46,528 bases of DNA from NCBI GenBank assembly GCA_002256985.1, contig NCGO01000007.1, forward strand, positions 144,475-191,002. The letters are read 5' to 3'. Shown here piece by piece: positions 8,167 through 16,514 of the stretch. The stretch's first letter is position 1. Each line of letters starts with the position of its first letter. Below the pieces are notes generated by a model. The model was not told the DNA's origin. It saw only the letters and a program-made list of their open reading frames with translations, and did no database searches. This stretch comes from Novosphingobium sp. 28-62-57 (GTDB lineage Bacteria; Pseudomonadota; Alphaproteobacteria; Sphingomonadales; Sphingomonadaceae). A program made the position numbers and the translations under genes.

Positions 8167-9915
8167 TCACAATTCCTCAGCGGCCACAACGCCAAGCAGC
8201 GCCAGACCATTGCGGATTACCTGCCCGATTTGCGCGGCAAGGAAAAGCCGGGCTGCAGTCAAAGCGGAGTCATGTGCCACAATGAACCGCTTCTCGGGCC
8301 GATCATTCCCCAAATTGTAATAAGAATGGAACGCCGAGGCGAGATCGTGAAGGAAGAACGCCACGCGATGCGGCTCGCGCGCCACCGCAGCGGCTTCCAC
8401 GTTGCGCGGGAATTGCGCAGCAAGCTTGACCAGCGCCAGCTCTTCATCGCCCAGCAGCCCAAGGTTTTCACCTGACGGGGCAAAGCCTTCGTCGGCACCC
8501 TTACGAATGTTCCTGCAGATGCGCGCGTGGGCGTACTGCACATAGAACACCGGGTTATCCTTGCTGGCCTCAACCACCTTGGCAAAATCGAAGTCCATCT
8601 GCGCATCGGGTTTGCGGGTGAGCATGGTGAACCGCACCACGTCCTTGCCCACTTCATCCACCACATCAGAAAGCGTCACGAAATTGCCGGAACGCTTGGA
8701 CATTTTCACTGGCTGGCCATCGCGCAGAAGCTGCACCATCTGCACCAGCTTGACCTCGAACGGCTTGGGCGCGCTGCCATCAGCGCTGGTCAGCGCGGCC
8801 ACGGCGGCCTTGATCCGCTTGACCGTGCCCGCATGGTCTGCACCCCAGATATCCACCAGCGCGTCGGCATTCTGCGCCTTTTGGAAGTGGTAGGCGAGGT
8901 CTGCGCCGAAATAGGTCCACGCCCCGTTCGACTTCTTGATCGGGCGGTCCTGATCATCGCCGAACTTCGTCGAGCGGAACAGCGGCAGTTCAACCGGCTC
9001 CCAATCGTCGAGCGTCTTGCCCTTGGGCGCTTCGAGCAGGCCATCGTAGATCAAATCGTGGCTGCGCAGATATTGCTCAGCCGCGTCGACCTTGCCCGAG
9101 GCCTGAAGCTCCGCTTCGGACGAGAAAAGATCGTGGTGAATGCCAAGCGTGGCGAGGTCAGCGCGGATCATGTCCATCATCGCGGCCACGGCGCGGGTGC
9201 GGAACGCGATCAGCCAATCGGTTTCGGGCGCGGCGGCATATTTGTCACCAAATTCCGTCGCAAGTGCCTGCCCAACTGGGACCAGATAGTCGCCGGGGTA
9301 AAGACCTTCAGGGATTTCAATGCTTTCGCCCAATGCTTCGCGATAGCGCATGTGGACCGAACGGGCGAGCACATCGACCTGCGCGCCCGCATCGTTGACG
9401 TAGTATTCCTTGATGACCTTGTGCCCGCTGTAGGCGAGCAGATCGGCCAGCGCATCGCCGACCACGGCACCGCGGCAATGGCCCATGTGCATCGGACCAG
9501 TGGGGTTGGCCGAAACATATTCGACATTCACCACTTTGCCGCCGCCCATGGTGGAACGGCCATAATCGGCAGCCTTTGCCGCAATCAGCGCGAGTTCGCC
9601 GCGCCATGCATCGTCGGTCAGCCGCAAGTTGATGAAGCCGGGCCCGGCGATTTCTGCCGAGACGACGCGCGGCTCTTTTTCCAGCTCGGCCACCAGCGCC
9701 GTGGCCAGCGCGCGCGGGTTGGTTCCGGCAGGCTTGGCCAGCACCATGGCTGCGTTAGTGGACAGATCGCCGTGCGCGGCATCGCGCGGCGGCTCACACG
9801 TGACGGCACCTCGTGCAAGACCGGCGGGCAGCGTGCCAGCGGTTTCGAGCGCGGTCAGCGCGGTGTCAATTACCGATGCGAAATCGGCGTGAAGGTTGAT
9901 CCGGGCGTCAGTCAT
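8167..9915 (-). CDS. argS: Arginyl-tRNA synthetase
   Basis: Class I aminoacyl-tRNA synthetase that charges tRNA-Arg. The chosen ATG at 9915 gives 582 residues, normal for ArgS, and an N-terminus (MTDARINLHADFASVI) like that of related enzymes. An ATG at 9969 would add 18 residues with no match to the family. The N-terminal Arg_tRNA_synt_N domain is followed by the HIGH-like motif HMGH (143-146) inside YVSANPTGPMHMGHCRGAV, then KMSKR (404-408), then the DALR anticodon-binding domain ending NGLALLGVVAAEEL. The long open frame on the opposite strand is a codon-bias shadow. Confidence 0.97.
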   Translation of the reverse strand: MTDARINLHADFASVIDTALTALETAGTLPAGLARGAVTCEPPRDAAHGDLSTNAAMVLAKPAGTNPRALATALVAELEKEPRVVSAEIAGPGFINLRLTDDAWRGELALIAAKAADYGRSTMGGGKVVNVEYVSANPTGPMHMGHCRGAVVGDALADLLAYSGHKVIKEYYVNDAGAQVDVLARSVHMRYREALGESIEIPEGLYPGDYLVPVGQALATEFGDKYAAAPETDWLIAFRTRAVAAMMDMIRADLATLGIHHDLFSSEAELQASGKVDAAEQYLRSHDLIYDGLLEAPKGKTLDDWEPVELPLFRSTKFGDDQDRPIKKSNGAWTYFGADLAYHFQKAQNADALVDIWGADHAGTVKRIKAAVAALTSADGSAPKPFEVKLVQMVQLLRDGQPVKMSKRSGNFVTLSDVVDEVGKDVVRFTMLTRKPDAQMDFDFAKVVEASKDNPVFYVQYAHARICRNIRKGADEGFAPSGENLGLLGDEELALVKLAAQFPRNVEAAAVAREPHRVAFFLHDLASAFHSYYNLGNDRPEKRFIVAHDSALTAARLFLAAQIGQVIRNGLALLGVVAAEEL

Positions 9916-9988
9916 GGCCGCGCGGTTAGCCCAATCGCGCGCGGAGCGAAAGGGATTGGTTTCTTGCATGGGTAGTATGGTGCCAATG

Positions 9989-10076
9989 CTTCGACAGGCT
10001 CAGCATGAGCGGGTTCTTTTTAGCATGAGGGGGTTGTGGGCAAAACCCAACTCCGCTCATCCTGAGCCTGTCGAAG
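9989..10076. repeat. Inverted repeat of family B (CTTCGACA...), copy 1
   Basis: Arms at 9989-10012 and 10053-10076 pair at 23 of 24 positions, with a 40-base loop. A further half-arm (CCTGTCGAAGGA) lies at about 10089-10100. The same 24-bp arm occurs at 27071-27140 and once, alone, at 32823-32846. It lies between the end of a lipoprotein gene and the start of argS. No gene is visible in this gap. Confidence 0.9.
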
Positions 10077-10129
10077 GATCATCCTGGCCCTGTCGAAGGA
10101 TGCCAGCTCCGAGCGCCCGGCGCCCGCGC

Positions 10130-10792
10130 TTACTTGCGGACGTTGTACTGCAGTTGCGCTTCGTTCAGTTGGAAGCCCACCAGCAGCTCGAAATTGGCGC
10201 GGGCCAGCGCGGCCTTCACATCGGGCTGCGAGAGCGGATCGATGGCAGCGTCCTGATCGCCGGCGCGGCGTTTGCGCGTGATGCGCTTGACCATGTCTTC
10301 GGGAAGCGATGCCTCGGCCTTGCTGACATAGGCAGCGGCTTGGCCCTTGGCGGTGGCGCGGGCCTGTCCATCGGCGAATTCGATCACGACTGTGCCGAGC
10401 CGCTTGGCGACGACCGAGTTACCGCCGCGTACGACGGTGGAGAAGTAGGGCAGTTCCACGCGGCGCGCACCGCTGGTGTTGGCACGGCGGGCCAGCACAT
10501 CAAAGCTGGCGACCGAATAGAGCTTTTCCCCATCCGAGCACTGCGCGCGCAGATTGGTAATCACCGCTTCGACATCAATCGCCGCCGAATCGGTGCGGCC
10601 GGGAGCCGAGAACAGCGTGATATCGCCGGTGTAATCAGGAATGCCCACGCGCGGGCACGGATCGCGCAGCGCGGTGACGCCCACGGCATCGTCCACCACC
10701 AGTTCGCCGCGCTTTCCGCCACAGGCCGAGAGCGCCAGCGCCGCAACGAGCGGAACGCCCAAAAGCGCGATACGGCGGGTGGATGCGTTCAT
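10130..10792 (-). CDS. Predicted lipoprotein of unknown function
   Basis: A 220-residue protein starting MNASTRRIALLG; a GTG two codons earlier is possible. The N-terminal signal ends in a lipobox (LALSAC), so Cys24 is probably lipidated and the protein anchored in the membrane facing the periplasm. The rest has no motif I recognise. It contains a conserved-looking segment around DPCPRVGIPDYTGDITLF, further cysteines (ALRDPC, AQCSD) and a basic stretch KRITRKRR. It sits divergently from ispH. Proteins of this type are found as conserved hypotheticals in sphingomonads (recalled, not checked). Confidence 0.8.
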   Translation of the reverse strand: MNASTRRIALLGVPLVAALALSACGGKRGELVVDDAVGVTALRDPCPRVGIPDYTGDITLFSAPGRTDSAAIDVEAVITNLRAQCSDGEKLYSVASFDVLARRANTSGARRVELPYFSTVVRGGNSVVAKRLGTVVIEFADGQARATAKGQAAAYVSKAEASLPEDMVKRITRKRRAGDQDAAIDPLSQPDVKAALARANFELLVGFQLNEAQLQYNVRK

Positions 10793-10865
10793 GGGCACTG
10801 TATCCTCAAATCACGGGCGGCACGCGCGGGTGCCGGAATTTGCGCCACCTCTAATCGCCGCTTTC

Positions 10866-10925
10866 GCTTTGGGCAACGGCGCTTTCGGCAATGTTGCATT
10901 AGGCAACTTCGCTTTCGGCAATAGC
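10866..10925. repeat. Four tandem 15-bp repeats upstream of ispH
   Basis: Units start at 10866, 10881, 10896 and 10911 and follow the pattern GC(T/A)TT-x-GGCAA-(C/T)-xxx; a partial unit precedes them. Because 15 is a multiple of three the repeat is open in frame and would read A-(L/F)-G-N-x on the plus strand. There is no start codon or ribosome-binding site for such a peptide. The array ends 32 bases before the ispH ATG, so it lies in the promoter/leader region. Confidence 0.85.
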
Positions 10926-10957
10926 AGTGGGGCGCGCTTGCTGCTAAGTGGCAAAGG

Positions 10958-11926
10958 ATGAACGCCAGCTTGCCAGATGTCGCCGCCGAAACGGCCCCCA
11001 TACGCCTGCTTATCGCCGCCCCGCGCGGTTTCTGTGCCGGAGTCGACCGCGCCATCGAAATCGTCGAACGTGCGATCGATCGCTATGGCGCGCCGGTCTA
11101 TGTGCGGCACGAAATCGTCCATAACCGCTTCGTGGTGGATGGCCTGAAGGCCAAGGGCGCGATTTTTGTCGAAGAACTGGATCAGGTGCCCGATGGCGCG
11201 CCGGTGGTCTTTTCCGCCCATGGCGTGCCCAAGGACGTGCCGCAGGATGCCACCGCGCGCGGGCTAGACTGGCTCGATGCCACCTGCCCGCTCGTGTCGA
11301 AAGTCCACCGGCAGGCCGAACGGCAGGTTGAAGCCGGGCGGCACATCCTGTTCGTGGGCCACAAAGGCCATCCCGAAGTGATCGGCACGATGGGCCAAGT
11401 GCCAGCAGGCACGATCACGCTGGTCGAAACGGTCGAAGATGTCGCCAAGCTGCCGTTTGGACCGGAAGAGCCGCTGGCTTTCCTGACGCAGACCACGCTG
11501 TCGGTGGACGATACGGCAGAAATCGTGGCCGCGCTGCGGGCGAAGTTCCCGCAGATGGTCGGACCAAAGGCCGAGGACATCTGCTATGCTACGTCAAACC
11601 GGCAGGAAGCGGTCAAGGCGATTGCCGGAGATTGCGATCTGCTGCTGGTGATCGGCGCGCCCAACAGTTCCAATTCGCTGCGTCTGGTCGAAGTGGCCGA
11701 ACGCATGGGCACGCGCGCAAAGCTGATCCAGCGCGCCAACGAGATCGATCCCGAATGGCTGGACGGTGTGAACACGCTGGGGCTGACCGCCGGGGCCTCT
11801 GCCCCTGAAGTGCTGGTGCGCGAAGTGGTGCAGAAGATCGGCGAATTGCGCAGCGTTTCCGAAGAGACGGTGACCACCACCGAGGAAAAGATGGTGTTCA
11901 AGCTTCCGCGCCAGCTGACTGACTGA
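10958..11926 (+). CDS. ispH: 4-hydroxy-3-methylbut-2-enyl diphosphate reductase (IspH/LytB)
   Basis: The last enzyme of the MEP isoprenoid pathway, making IPP and DMAPP from HMBPP with a [4Fe-4S] cluster. The 322-residue protein has the three cluster cysteines: C26 in RGFCAGV, C110 in [11 protein letters not shown] and C209 in ICYATSNRQ. It also has the conserved histidines in VRHEIVHN and [22 protein letters not shown] and [13 protein letters not shown] complete the family pattern. The start at 10958 is the first ATG before the conserved region. It is followed after 13 bases by thrB. The upstream region carries four 15-bp repeats. Confidence 0.97.
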   Translation: MNASLPDVAAETAPIRLLIAAPRGFCAGVDRAIEIVERAIDRYGAPVYVRHEIVHNRFVVDGLKAKGAIFVEELDQVPDGAPVVFSAHGVPKDVPQDATARGLDWLDATCPLVSKVHRQAERQVEAGRHILFVGHKGHPEVIGTMGQVPAGTITLVETVEDVAKLPFGPEEPLAFLTQTTLSVDDTAEIVAALRAKFPQMVGPKAEDICYATSNRQEAVKAIAGDCDLLLVIGAPNSSNSLRLVEVAERMGTRAKLIQRANEIDPEWLDGVNTLGLTAGASAPEVLVREVVQKIGELRSVSEETVTTTEEKMVFKLPRQLTD

Positions 11927-11939
11927 GAGCACCACGGTC

Positions 11940-12926
11940 ATGGCGGTCTATACCCAGATCGGCGCGGAGGAAATGGCCGCGCTGGTAAGCGAATTTGACG
12001 TTGGCGAACTTGTTTCGGCCAAGGGCATTGCTGAGGGCGTATCGAACAGCAACTGGCTGCTGGATACCACCGGGAAAGATGGGCGCGGCGCGCGGTTCAT
12101 CCTGACGATGTACGAATTCCGCATCGAGCTGGAGGATCTGCCCTATTTCCTCTCGCTGCTCGATCATCTGGCGGCCAAGGGCTGTCCGGTGCCGCGCACG
12201 ATCCATGACCGCGAGGGCGCACTGTTCCGCAGGCGCGGGGAAAAGGCGCTGGCGCTGATCGAGTTCCTCCCCGGCGTTTCGGTGAGCGAGCCGACAGTCG
12301 GACAGGCCCGCGCGGTGGGCGCGGCGCTGGCGCAGATGCATGGCGCGGCGGCGGACTTTGGCGGCGCGCGCGCTAACGGCATGGGCCTTGCCGAATGGCA
12401 GCGGCTGTTCGATGCCTGCGGCGCTGATGGGCTTGCCTCTATCGATCCGGCGCTGGCAGGGCTGGTGGCAGAGCATTTGCCGCGTGTGGCGGCGGGCTGG
12501 CCGGAAGGGCTGCCCCGTTCGGTCATCCACGCCGATCTGTTTCCCGACAATGTGCTGATGCTGGGCGACAAAGTCGGCGGGTTGATCGATTTCTACTTCG
12601 CCTGCAACGATCTGATGGCTTATGATGTGGCGGTGACGCACGCGGCGTGGTGTTTCGATGCCACGGGGCGCAATTTCAATGCGGAGATTTCGCAAGCCCT
12701 GCTGGCTGGGTACGAGGCCGTCCGTCCGCTGTCAGCCGATGAGCGCGCGGCCCTGCCCTTGCTGGCGCAAGGCGCGGCGCTGCGCTTCACCTCCAGCCGC
12801 GCGTACGACTGGCTGAACACGCCCGCCGATGCGCTGGTGGTGCGCAAGGACCCGATGGCGTTCGCGCGGCGTTTGCAGTTCTATGCCGCCAATCCAGCCA
12901 TATTCGACAAGGGCGTTTTTGCATGA
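11940..12926 (+). CDS. thrB: Homoserine kinase (type II, aminoglycoside-phosphotransferase fold)
   Basis: A 328-residue protein starting [12 protein letters not shown]. It has the family opening [18 protein letters not shown], the catalytic loop [12 protein letters not shown] (H-x-D-x-x-x-x-N) and the metal-binding aspartate in GLIDFYFAC. This is the proteobacterial ThrB that shares the choline/aminoglycoside kinase fold, not the GHMP-type E. coli enzyme. It phosphorylates homoserine in threonine synthesis. It forms a plus-strand run with ispH and rnhA, overlapping rnhA by 4 bases. The order ispH-thrB-rnhA recurs in related alphaproteobacteria (recalled, not checked). Confidence 0.95.
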   Translation: MAVYTQIGAEEMAALVSEFDVGELVSAKGIAEGVSNSNWLLDTTGKDGRGARFILTMYEFRIELEDLPYFLSLLDHLAAKGCPVPRTIHDREGALFRRRGEKALALIEFLPGVSVSEPTVGQARAVGAALAQMHGAAADFGGARANGMGLAEWQRLFDACGADGLASIDPALAGLVAEHLPRVAAGWPEGLPRSVIHADLFPDNVLMLGDKVGGLIDFYFACNDLMAYDVAVTHAAWCFDATGRNFNAEISQALLAGYEAVRPLSADERAALPLLAQGAALRFTSSRAYDWLNTPADALVVRKDPMAFARRLQFYAANPAIFDKGVFA

Positions 12927-13354
12927 AGCAGGTCGAAATCTTCACCGACGGCGCGTGCAAGGGCAATCCCGGCAAGGGCGGCTGGGGCGCGCTGCTGCGC
13001 ATGGGGGAGCGCGAGAAGGAACTGTCCGGCTCGGAAAAGGACACGACCAACAACCGCATGGAACTGATGGCCGCGATTCAGGCACTGCAAGCACTGAAAC
13101 AGCCCTGCCGCGTGACGCTCCATACCGACAGCAAGTATGTGCTCGACGGCATCACCAAGTGGATCTTCGGCTGGCAGAAAAAGGGCTGGAAAACCGCCGA
13201 CAACAAGCCGGTCAAGAACGAGGACCTGTGGCGCCTTATGCTGGAGGCCGTACGCCCGCACCAGATCGAATGGGTCTGGGTCAAGGGCCACGACGGCCAC
13301 CCTGAGAACGAACGCGTGGACAAGCTGGCCAGCGACGCGGCGGTGGCGGCCTGA
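12923..13354 (+). CDS. rnhA: Ribonuclease HI
   Basis: A 143-residue enzyme that cuts the RNA strand of RNA-DNA hybrids. All four acidic catalytic residues are visible: D9 in [13 protein letters not shown]47 in [10 protein letters not shown]69 in LHTDSKYV and D133 in NERVDKLA. The H-loop histidine is H123 in VKGHDGHP. The basic handle region WQKKGWKT is present. Its start overlaps the thrB stop (ATGA). A repeat-filled convergent gap follows. Confidence 0.97.
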   Translation: MKQVEIFTDGACKGNPGKGGWGALLRMGEREKELSGSEKDTTNNRMELMAAIQALQALKQPCRVTLHTDSKYVLDGITKWIFGWQKKGWKTADNKPVKNEDLWRLMLEAVRPHQIEWVWVKGHDGHPENERVDKLASDAAVAA

Positions 13355-13368
13355 CTTTCCCTGATTGC

Positions 13369-13488
13369 GTCCCCACCCCTCGACAAGCTCGGGATAAACT
13401 TTCGGCAAAGCCGAAAGGCGGGGACCTCAGGGTTGATACAGAACCTGCGCATAAAACGCCTGAGGCCCCTGCCTTCGCGGGGGCGCAT
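13369..13488. repeat. Composite palindromic repeat (family C), copy 1
   Basis: This convergent gap between rnhA and the YegP-like gene holds no gene. It contains a perfect 8-bp hairpin CTTTCGGC-AAA-GCCGAAAG (13399-13417), flanked by CCCCTCGACAAGCTCGGG and a GGGGACCTCAG...CCTGAGGCCCC...GCGGGGGC element. In reverse orientation the same composite closes the tandem array near 46250-46345, and a shorter version lies at 27168-27300. A terminator role for both neighbours is possible. Confidence 0.8.
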
Positions 13489-13506
13489 GATCTTTCAAAC
13501 GCTAGG

Positions 13507-13689
13507 TCATTCGACCGTGGTATCAACCACTTCAGCGCCAGGGCCGTTCTTCAGGATCGATTCAATCGCGTTCTTGGCGCTGGCCTTGCTGGAATAGCCT
13601 TCGGTCCAGAAGATCGTTTCCTTGTTGTAGCAAAAGTACGCGACGAACTCTCCGGCCTTGTTTTTCCGGATTTCGAAACGGTGTGCCAT
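13507..13689 (-). CDS. Small YegP/DUF1508-like protein
   Basis: A 60-residue protein from the ATG at 13689, preceded by a good ribosome-binding site (AGGGGA). An upstream in-frame start at 13728 lacks support. The sequence opens MAHRFEIRKNKAGEFVAYF and contains WTEGYSSKASAKNAIESI, which matches the DUF1508 (YegP) repeat: F-x-x-x-x-D/N-x-x-G-x-F-x-x-x-L...S-E-x-Y-x-x-x-x-x-x-x-x-x-I. E. coli YegP has two such repeats; this protein has one. The function is not known. Confidence 0.85.
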   Translation of the reverse strand: MAHRFEIRKNKAGEFVAYFCYNKETIFWTEGYSSKASAKNAIESILKNGPGAEVVDTTVE

Positions 13690-13760
13690 CGTGATTCCCC
13701 TCAGGTGGTCCGATGGAGAACCTATCACGCAATCACAGGCGGCAAAGGGCCAATTCTGTC

Positions 13761-14870
13761 CTAACCGGCTGCAAAGCGCGCGGGCGCATAGACCGCTGCA
13801 TCGATCTCTGCCGTCAGCCCGTCTCGCGGCAGGCCCAGCAGCAATTGCGCTGCAAGGCGCGCGGCGGCAGGGGCGGTCTGGATACCGAAGCCGCCTTGGC
13901 CTGCAAACCAGAACAGCCCGGGCACCGCAGGATCAAAGCCATAGACCGGCAGACGGTCAGGCGCGAACGAGCGCAGGCCTGCCCAGCGGCGCTCCACCGC
14001 TGCGATCTGCCAGTCCACCACATGTTCGAAGCGGTCGATGGCGATGGCTACGTCCAGTTCCTCGGGCGCAGCATCGCCTGCCACATCGGGGATTTCGTCA
14101 TGCGGCGAAAGCCACAGGCGGCCGCCTTGGGGTTTGAAATAGAAGTCCTCGTTGATACCAAGGACCAGCGGCAGGTCTTCTGGTGGCGCTGGATCAGTGC
14201 GCACTTGCACGATGGTGCGGCGTAGCGGCTGAATGCCCAGCGGCGCGGCACCGGCCAGCGTCGCAAGGCCATCCGCCCAGGCACCGGCGGCATTGGCGAT
14301 CATGGCCACGCGCGCTTCACCGCCGCGCCAGCCAATGCGCCAGCCCTCCCCCTCACGCTCGATCTGCTCCACCCGCGCGCGGACGCGCAAGACAGAGCCG
14401 GTGCGCTTTGATGCGGCAAGGTAGTGCTGATGCAGGCCCGCAACGTCGATGTCCGCGCATTCCGGCTCCCACACGCCGATCACCCAATCGGGGCGAAGGC
14501 CGGGCACACGCGCAGCAATGGCGGCGCGATCCTGCAAGTGCAGCGTTGCGCCCAGCGCCGTGAAGGTTTCGGCAAAGGCCTCCACCTTGTCCCGATCAGC
14601 CGCCTGCCCGATGTTCAGCGCACCGCGTGGTGAGAGGTAGCCGCCTTCGCGCAGGAAGCGGCCCGATGCCATGGTCAGCGGCACCACCCCCGGCCCGCCA
14701 TATGTCTCTTCCCAGAACGCGGCAGACCGGCCCGTGGTGTGATAGCCCGGCGTATCTTCTGCTTCCACCAGCAACACCCGCGCATGGGGCGCGCATTCGG
14801 CGGCAAGGCTGGCACCGGCCATCCCCGCGCCAATCACGGCAACATCAAAATCACCTGCAAATCCGGTCAT
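13761..14870 (-). CDS. FAD-dependent oxidoreductase (DAO / glycine oxidase-like)
   Basis: A 369-residue flavoprotein with the N-terminal dinucleotide motif VIGAGMAGASLAAE (12-25) and the acidic end of the second strand (LLVEAED). The middle has IANAAGAWADGLA, typical of D-amino acid oxidase/DadA/glycine oxidase proteins. The C-terminal FAD loop GLFWFAGQGGFGIQTAPAAA is also present. Such enzymes oxidise amines or amino acids; the substrate cannot be read here. Its ATG overlaps the stop of the alpha/beta hydrolase gene upstream (ATGA), so the two form a minus-strand pair. Confidence 0.9.
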   Translation of the reverse strand: MTGFAGDFDVAVIGAGMAGASLAAECAPHARVLLVEAEDTPGYHTTGRSAAFWEETYGGPGVVPLTMASGRFLREGGYLSPRGALNIGQAADRDKVEAFAETFTALGATLHLQDRAAIAARVPGLRPDWVIGVWEPECADIDVAGLHQHYLAASKRTGSVLRVRARVEQIEREGEGWRIGWRGGEARVAMIANAAGAWADGLATLAGAAPLGIQPLRRTIVQVRTDPAPPEDLPLVLGINEDFYFKPQGGRLWLSPHDEIPDVAGDAAPEELDVAIAIDRFEHVVDWQIAAVERRWAGLRSFAPDRLPVYGFDPAVPGLFWFAGQGGFGIQTAPAAARLAAQLLLGLPRDGLTAEIDAAVYAPARFAAG

Positions 14871-15859
14871 GCAGCAGGGGCCTCGTCCACCGGAGGGGCC
14901 AGCCGGTCGAGGAAATCATCGATAGTGCGCACCACCTTGTCGCGCACTGCATCAACCTCGCGCAGCAGCTCGTGCCGCGCCTCACGGCCCCAGACGTTGA
15001 GCTGCGCGCGCGGCAGGCGGCGCGCGGCGGTTTCCGTGGCTTTGGACGAAACCAGCCCATCGTACTTGGCTGAAACCAGCAGCACCGGAATCTCCACGCT
15101 TTCCAACAGGCCCGGCGCATCAAGCGCCAGAAGCGAGGCATAGGCCCGCTCCACCCAGCGCCACGTGCCCGGCCCCATGCCCAGATAGGGCCGCGCCACT
15201 TTCCAGTGCGCCTCATCGGCATAGCGGGCTTCATCGTGTGTCAACAGCGTGTTGCGCGCGGCCAATGTGGTGCCGGGCTTCTCGCTGATCTTCCATGCCG
15301 CGCGTTCGGGATCACCGATTCGGCACATCGCCTGGGCCACCTTGTGCAGCACCCGATTCGGCCCTGGCGTCAGGAAGCCGAGCATCGGCGCGCTCAGCAC
15401 CACCGCAACAGGGTTAATTTTTTTCTCCGCGACACTACGCAAAACCAGATGCCCGCCCATCGAATGGCCGATGATCACATGGGGTGCCGGGGTCTGCTCC
15501 ACCCATTGGGCCCAGAAGGCCGCAAGGTCATCAATCCACACCGAAAAATCGCTAATGTGGCCCAGATCAGGATGAGCGGAAAGCCGGCCAGACCCTGCTT
15601 GCCCGCGCCAGTCCAGCGCGGTTACGCGCCACCCTTCGTTATGCCAGTAATCCAGCGATTCCAGATACTTCTCATAAAAATCGCCACGCCCCGGCAAGAA
15701 CAGGATCGAACCGCGCGGGGGGCTGTCGTCATCCGGCAAAGGCATGCCCGGCCAATCGATCCGGCGGATGGCCCAGCCATCGGCTGCAGACCATATCGCC
15801 TCTGTCGCAGCGGCGGGAATCACCCTGCGGTCCATCACGCCTGCCCTGCCCGATTCCAT
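14867..15859 (-). CDS. Alpha/beta hydrolase, lysophospholipase-like
   Basis: With the ATG at 15859 the protein has 330 residues; alternative starts are 15883 and 15835. The nucleophile elbow VIIGHSMGGHLVL places Ser133 in G-H-S-M-G-G, and the oxyanion region is LFLPGRGDFYEKY. The catalytic acid lies in SAKYDGLVSS, and the histidine is in GREARHELLRE. This pattern matches the PldB/monoglyceride lipase (Hydrolase_4) group, which acts on lysophospholipids or monoacylglycerols. No signal peptide is visible. It is the first gene of a two-gene minus-strand unit and is divergent from the pilus cluster. Confidence 0.88.
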   Translation of the reverse strand: MESGRAGVMDRRVIPAAATEAIWSAADGWAIRRIDWPGMPLPDDDSPPRGSILFLPGRGDFYEKYLESLDYWHNEGWRVTALDWRGQAGSGRLSAHPDLGHISDFSVWIDDLAAFWAQWVEQTPAPHVIIGHSMGGHLVLRSVAEKKINPVAVVLSAPMLGFLTPGPNRVLHKVAQAMCRIGDPERAAWKISEKPGTTLAARNTLLTHDEARYADEAHWKVARPYLGMGPGTWRWVERAYASLLALDAPGLLESVEIPVLLVSAKYDGLVSSKATETAARRLPRAQLNVWGREARHELLREVDAVRDKVVRTIDDFLDRLAPPVDEAPAA

Positions 15860-15896
15860 GCCGAAGCGCCTTCTCCTGCGCAATTCCGCGCCAAGG

Positions 15897-15915
15897 TTTG
15901 GTTACCGTTTGGTAA
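15897..15915 (+). promoter_or_regulatory. Candidate regulator-binding repeat upstream of cpaA
   Basis: Two 8-bp direct repeats, TTTGGTTA (15897-15904) and TTTGGTAA (15908-15915), are spaced 11 bases apart. They overlap a perfect inverted repeat TTACC-GTTT-GGTAA (15902-15915). The 11-base period resembles the spacing of CtrA sites (TTAA-N7-TTAA), but the bases match only partly. It lies between the divergent hydrolase and cpaA starts. Confidence 0.3.
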
Positions 15916-15928
15916 GTGATTGTCCCGT

Positions 15929-16441
15929 ATGCCCCGAAGCATGCAGGGGAACTTCATCGTTTACGGACTGGTCGGAGCCTTGGCAATCGCGCTGCTGGTT
16001 GCCGCCTTCACCGATATCCGTCGCCGCCAGATCGACAACTGGCTGAACGCTGCCATTGCGCTGGGCGCACCTGCCTATTGGTGGGCTGCGGGCCTGTCGC
16101 TCTGGCCGGATGTGGCGATGCAGGTTGGTGTGGCGATCGCTGCGTTCGTGCTGCTGGCAGGCCTGTTTGCACTGAAACTGATGGGCGGCGGCGATGTTAA
16201 GCTGCTCAGCGCGCTGGCGCTCTGGCTTCAGCCGATGGTCTTCCTGAAATTGCTGCTGATGATGTCGCTGATCGGCGGCGTGCTGACCATCGTGTTTGGC
16301 GCGTGGCACTTCACGGTGACCCGCAAACGCGATGCCAAGATCCCCTATGGCGTGGCCATTGCCGCAGCGGGACTGATCACTTTGGCCCCGATGCTGGAGG
16401 CCGGATGGCGCTCCTTTTCGGGGGCCGTGACGGGCGCATGA
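15929..16441 (+). CDS. cpaA: Prepilin peptidase, A24 family (CpaA/TadV)
   Basis: A 170-residue membrane protein (ATG at 15929; ATG 15941 is possible) with about five hydrophobic segments. Both catalytic aspartates of the A24 aspartyl peptidases are present: D29 in AAFTDIRRRQIDN and D89 in the GGGD motif (KLMGGGDVKLL). It lacks the N-terminal methylase domain of full-size PilD, as is usual for CpaA/TadV. It cuts the leader of Flp-type prepilins on the cytoplasmic face of the inner membrane. It stands 73 bases before cpaB and heads the pilus cluster. Confidence 0.93.
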   Translation: MPRSMQGNFIVYGLVGALAIALLVAAFTDIRRRQIDNWLNAAIALGAPAYWWAAGLSLWPDVAMQVGVAIAAFVLLAGLFALKLMGGGDVKLLSALALWLQPMVFLKLLLMMSLIGGVLTIVFGAWHFTVTRKRDAKIPYGVAIAAAGLITLAPMLEAGWRSFSGAVTGA

Positions 16442-16458
16442 GCGGCCTATCACAAATT

Positions 16459-16466
16459 TTAACCAT
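16459..16466 (+). promoter_or_regulatory. Candidate CtrA half-site upstream of cpaB
   Basis: The octamer TTAACCAT lies 49 bases before the cpaB ATG, in the only sizeable gap at the head of the pilus genes. It matches the well-known CtrA half-motif of Caulobacter and relatives. The second TTAA of a full site is not present 11 bases upstream. CtrA control of Tad pilus genes is established in Caulobacter; applying it here is inference. Confidence 0.4.
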
Positions 16467-16514
16467 TTTGCCCGAGACATGCGGGCCGGACTTTAGAGGG
16501 CGGGACAAGTAGTC

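Noticed and set aside
8527-9975. 482-codon open frame on the plus strand opposite argS.
   Set aside because: It mirrors argS, its product has no recognisable fold, and ArgS motifs are complete on the other strand.
9896-10924. 342-codon plus-strand frame across the lipoprotein gene.
   Set aside because: It is antisense to a gene with a clear lipobox and ends in the 15-bp repeat; no family match.
11898-12695. 265-codon minus-strand frame opposite thrB.
   Set aside because: ThrB motifs are complete on the plus strand; the antisense product has no motif.
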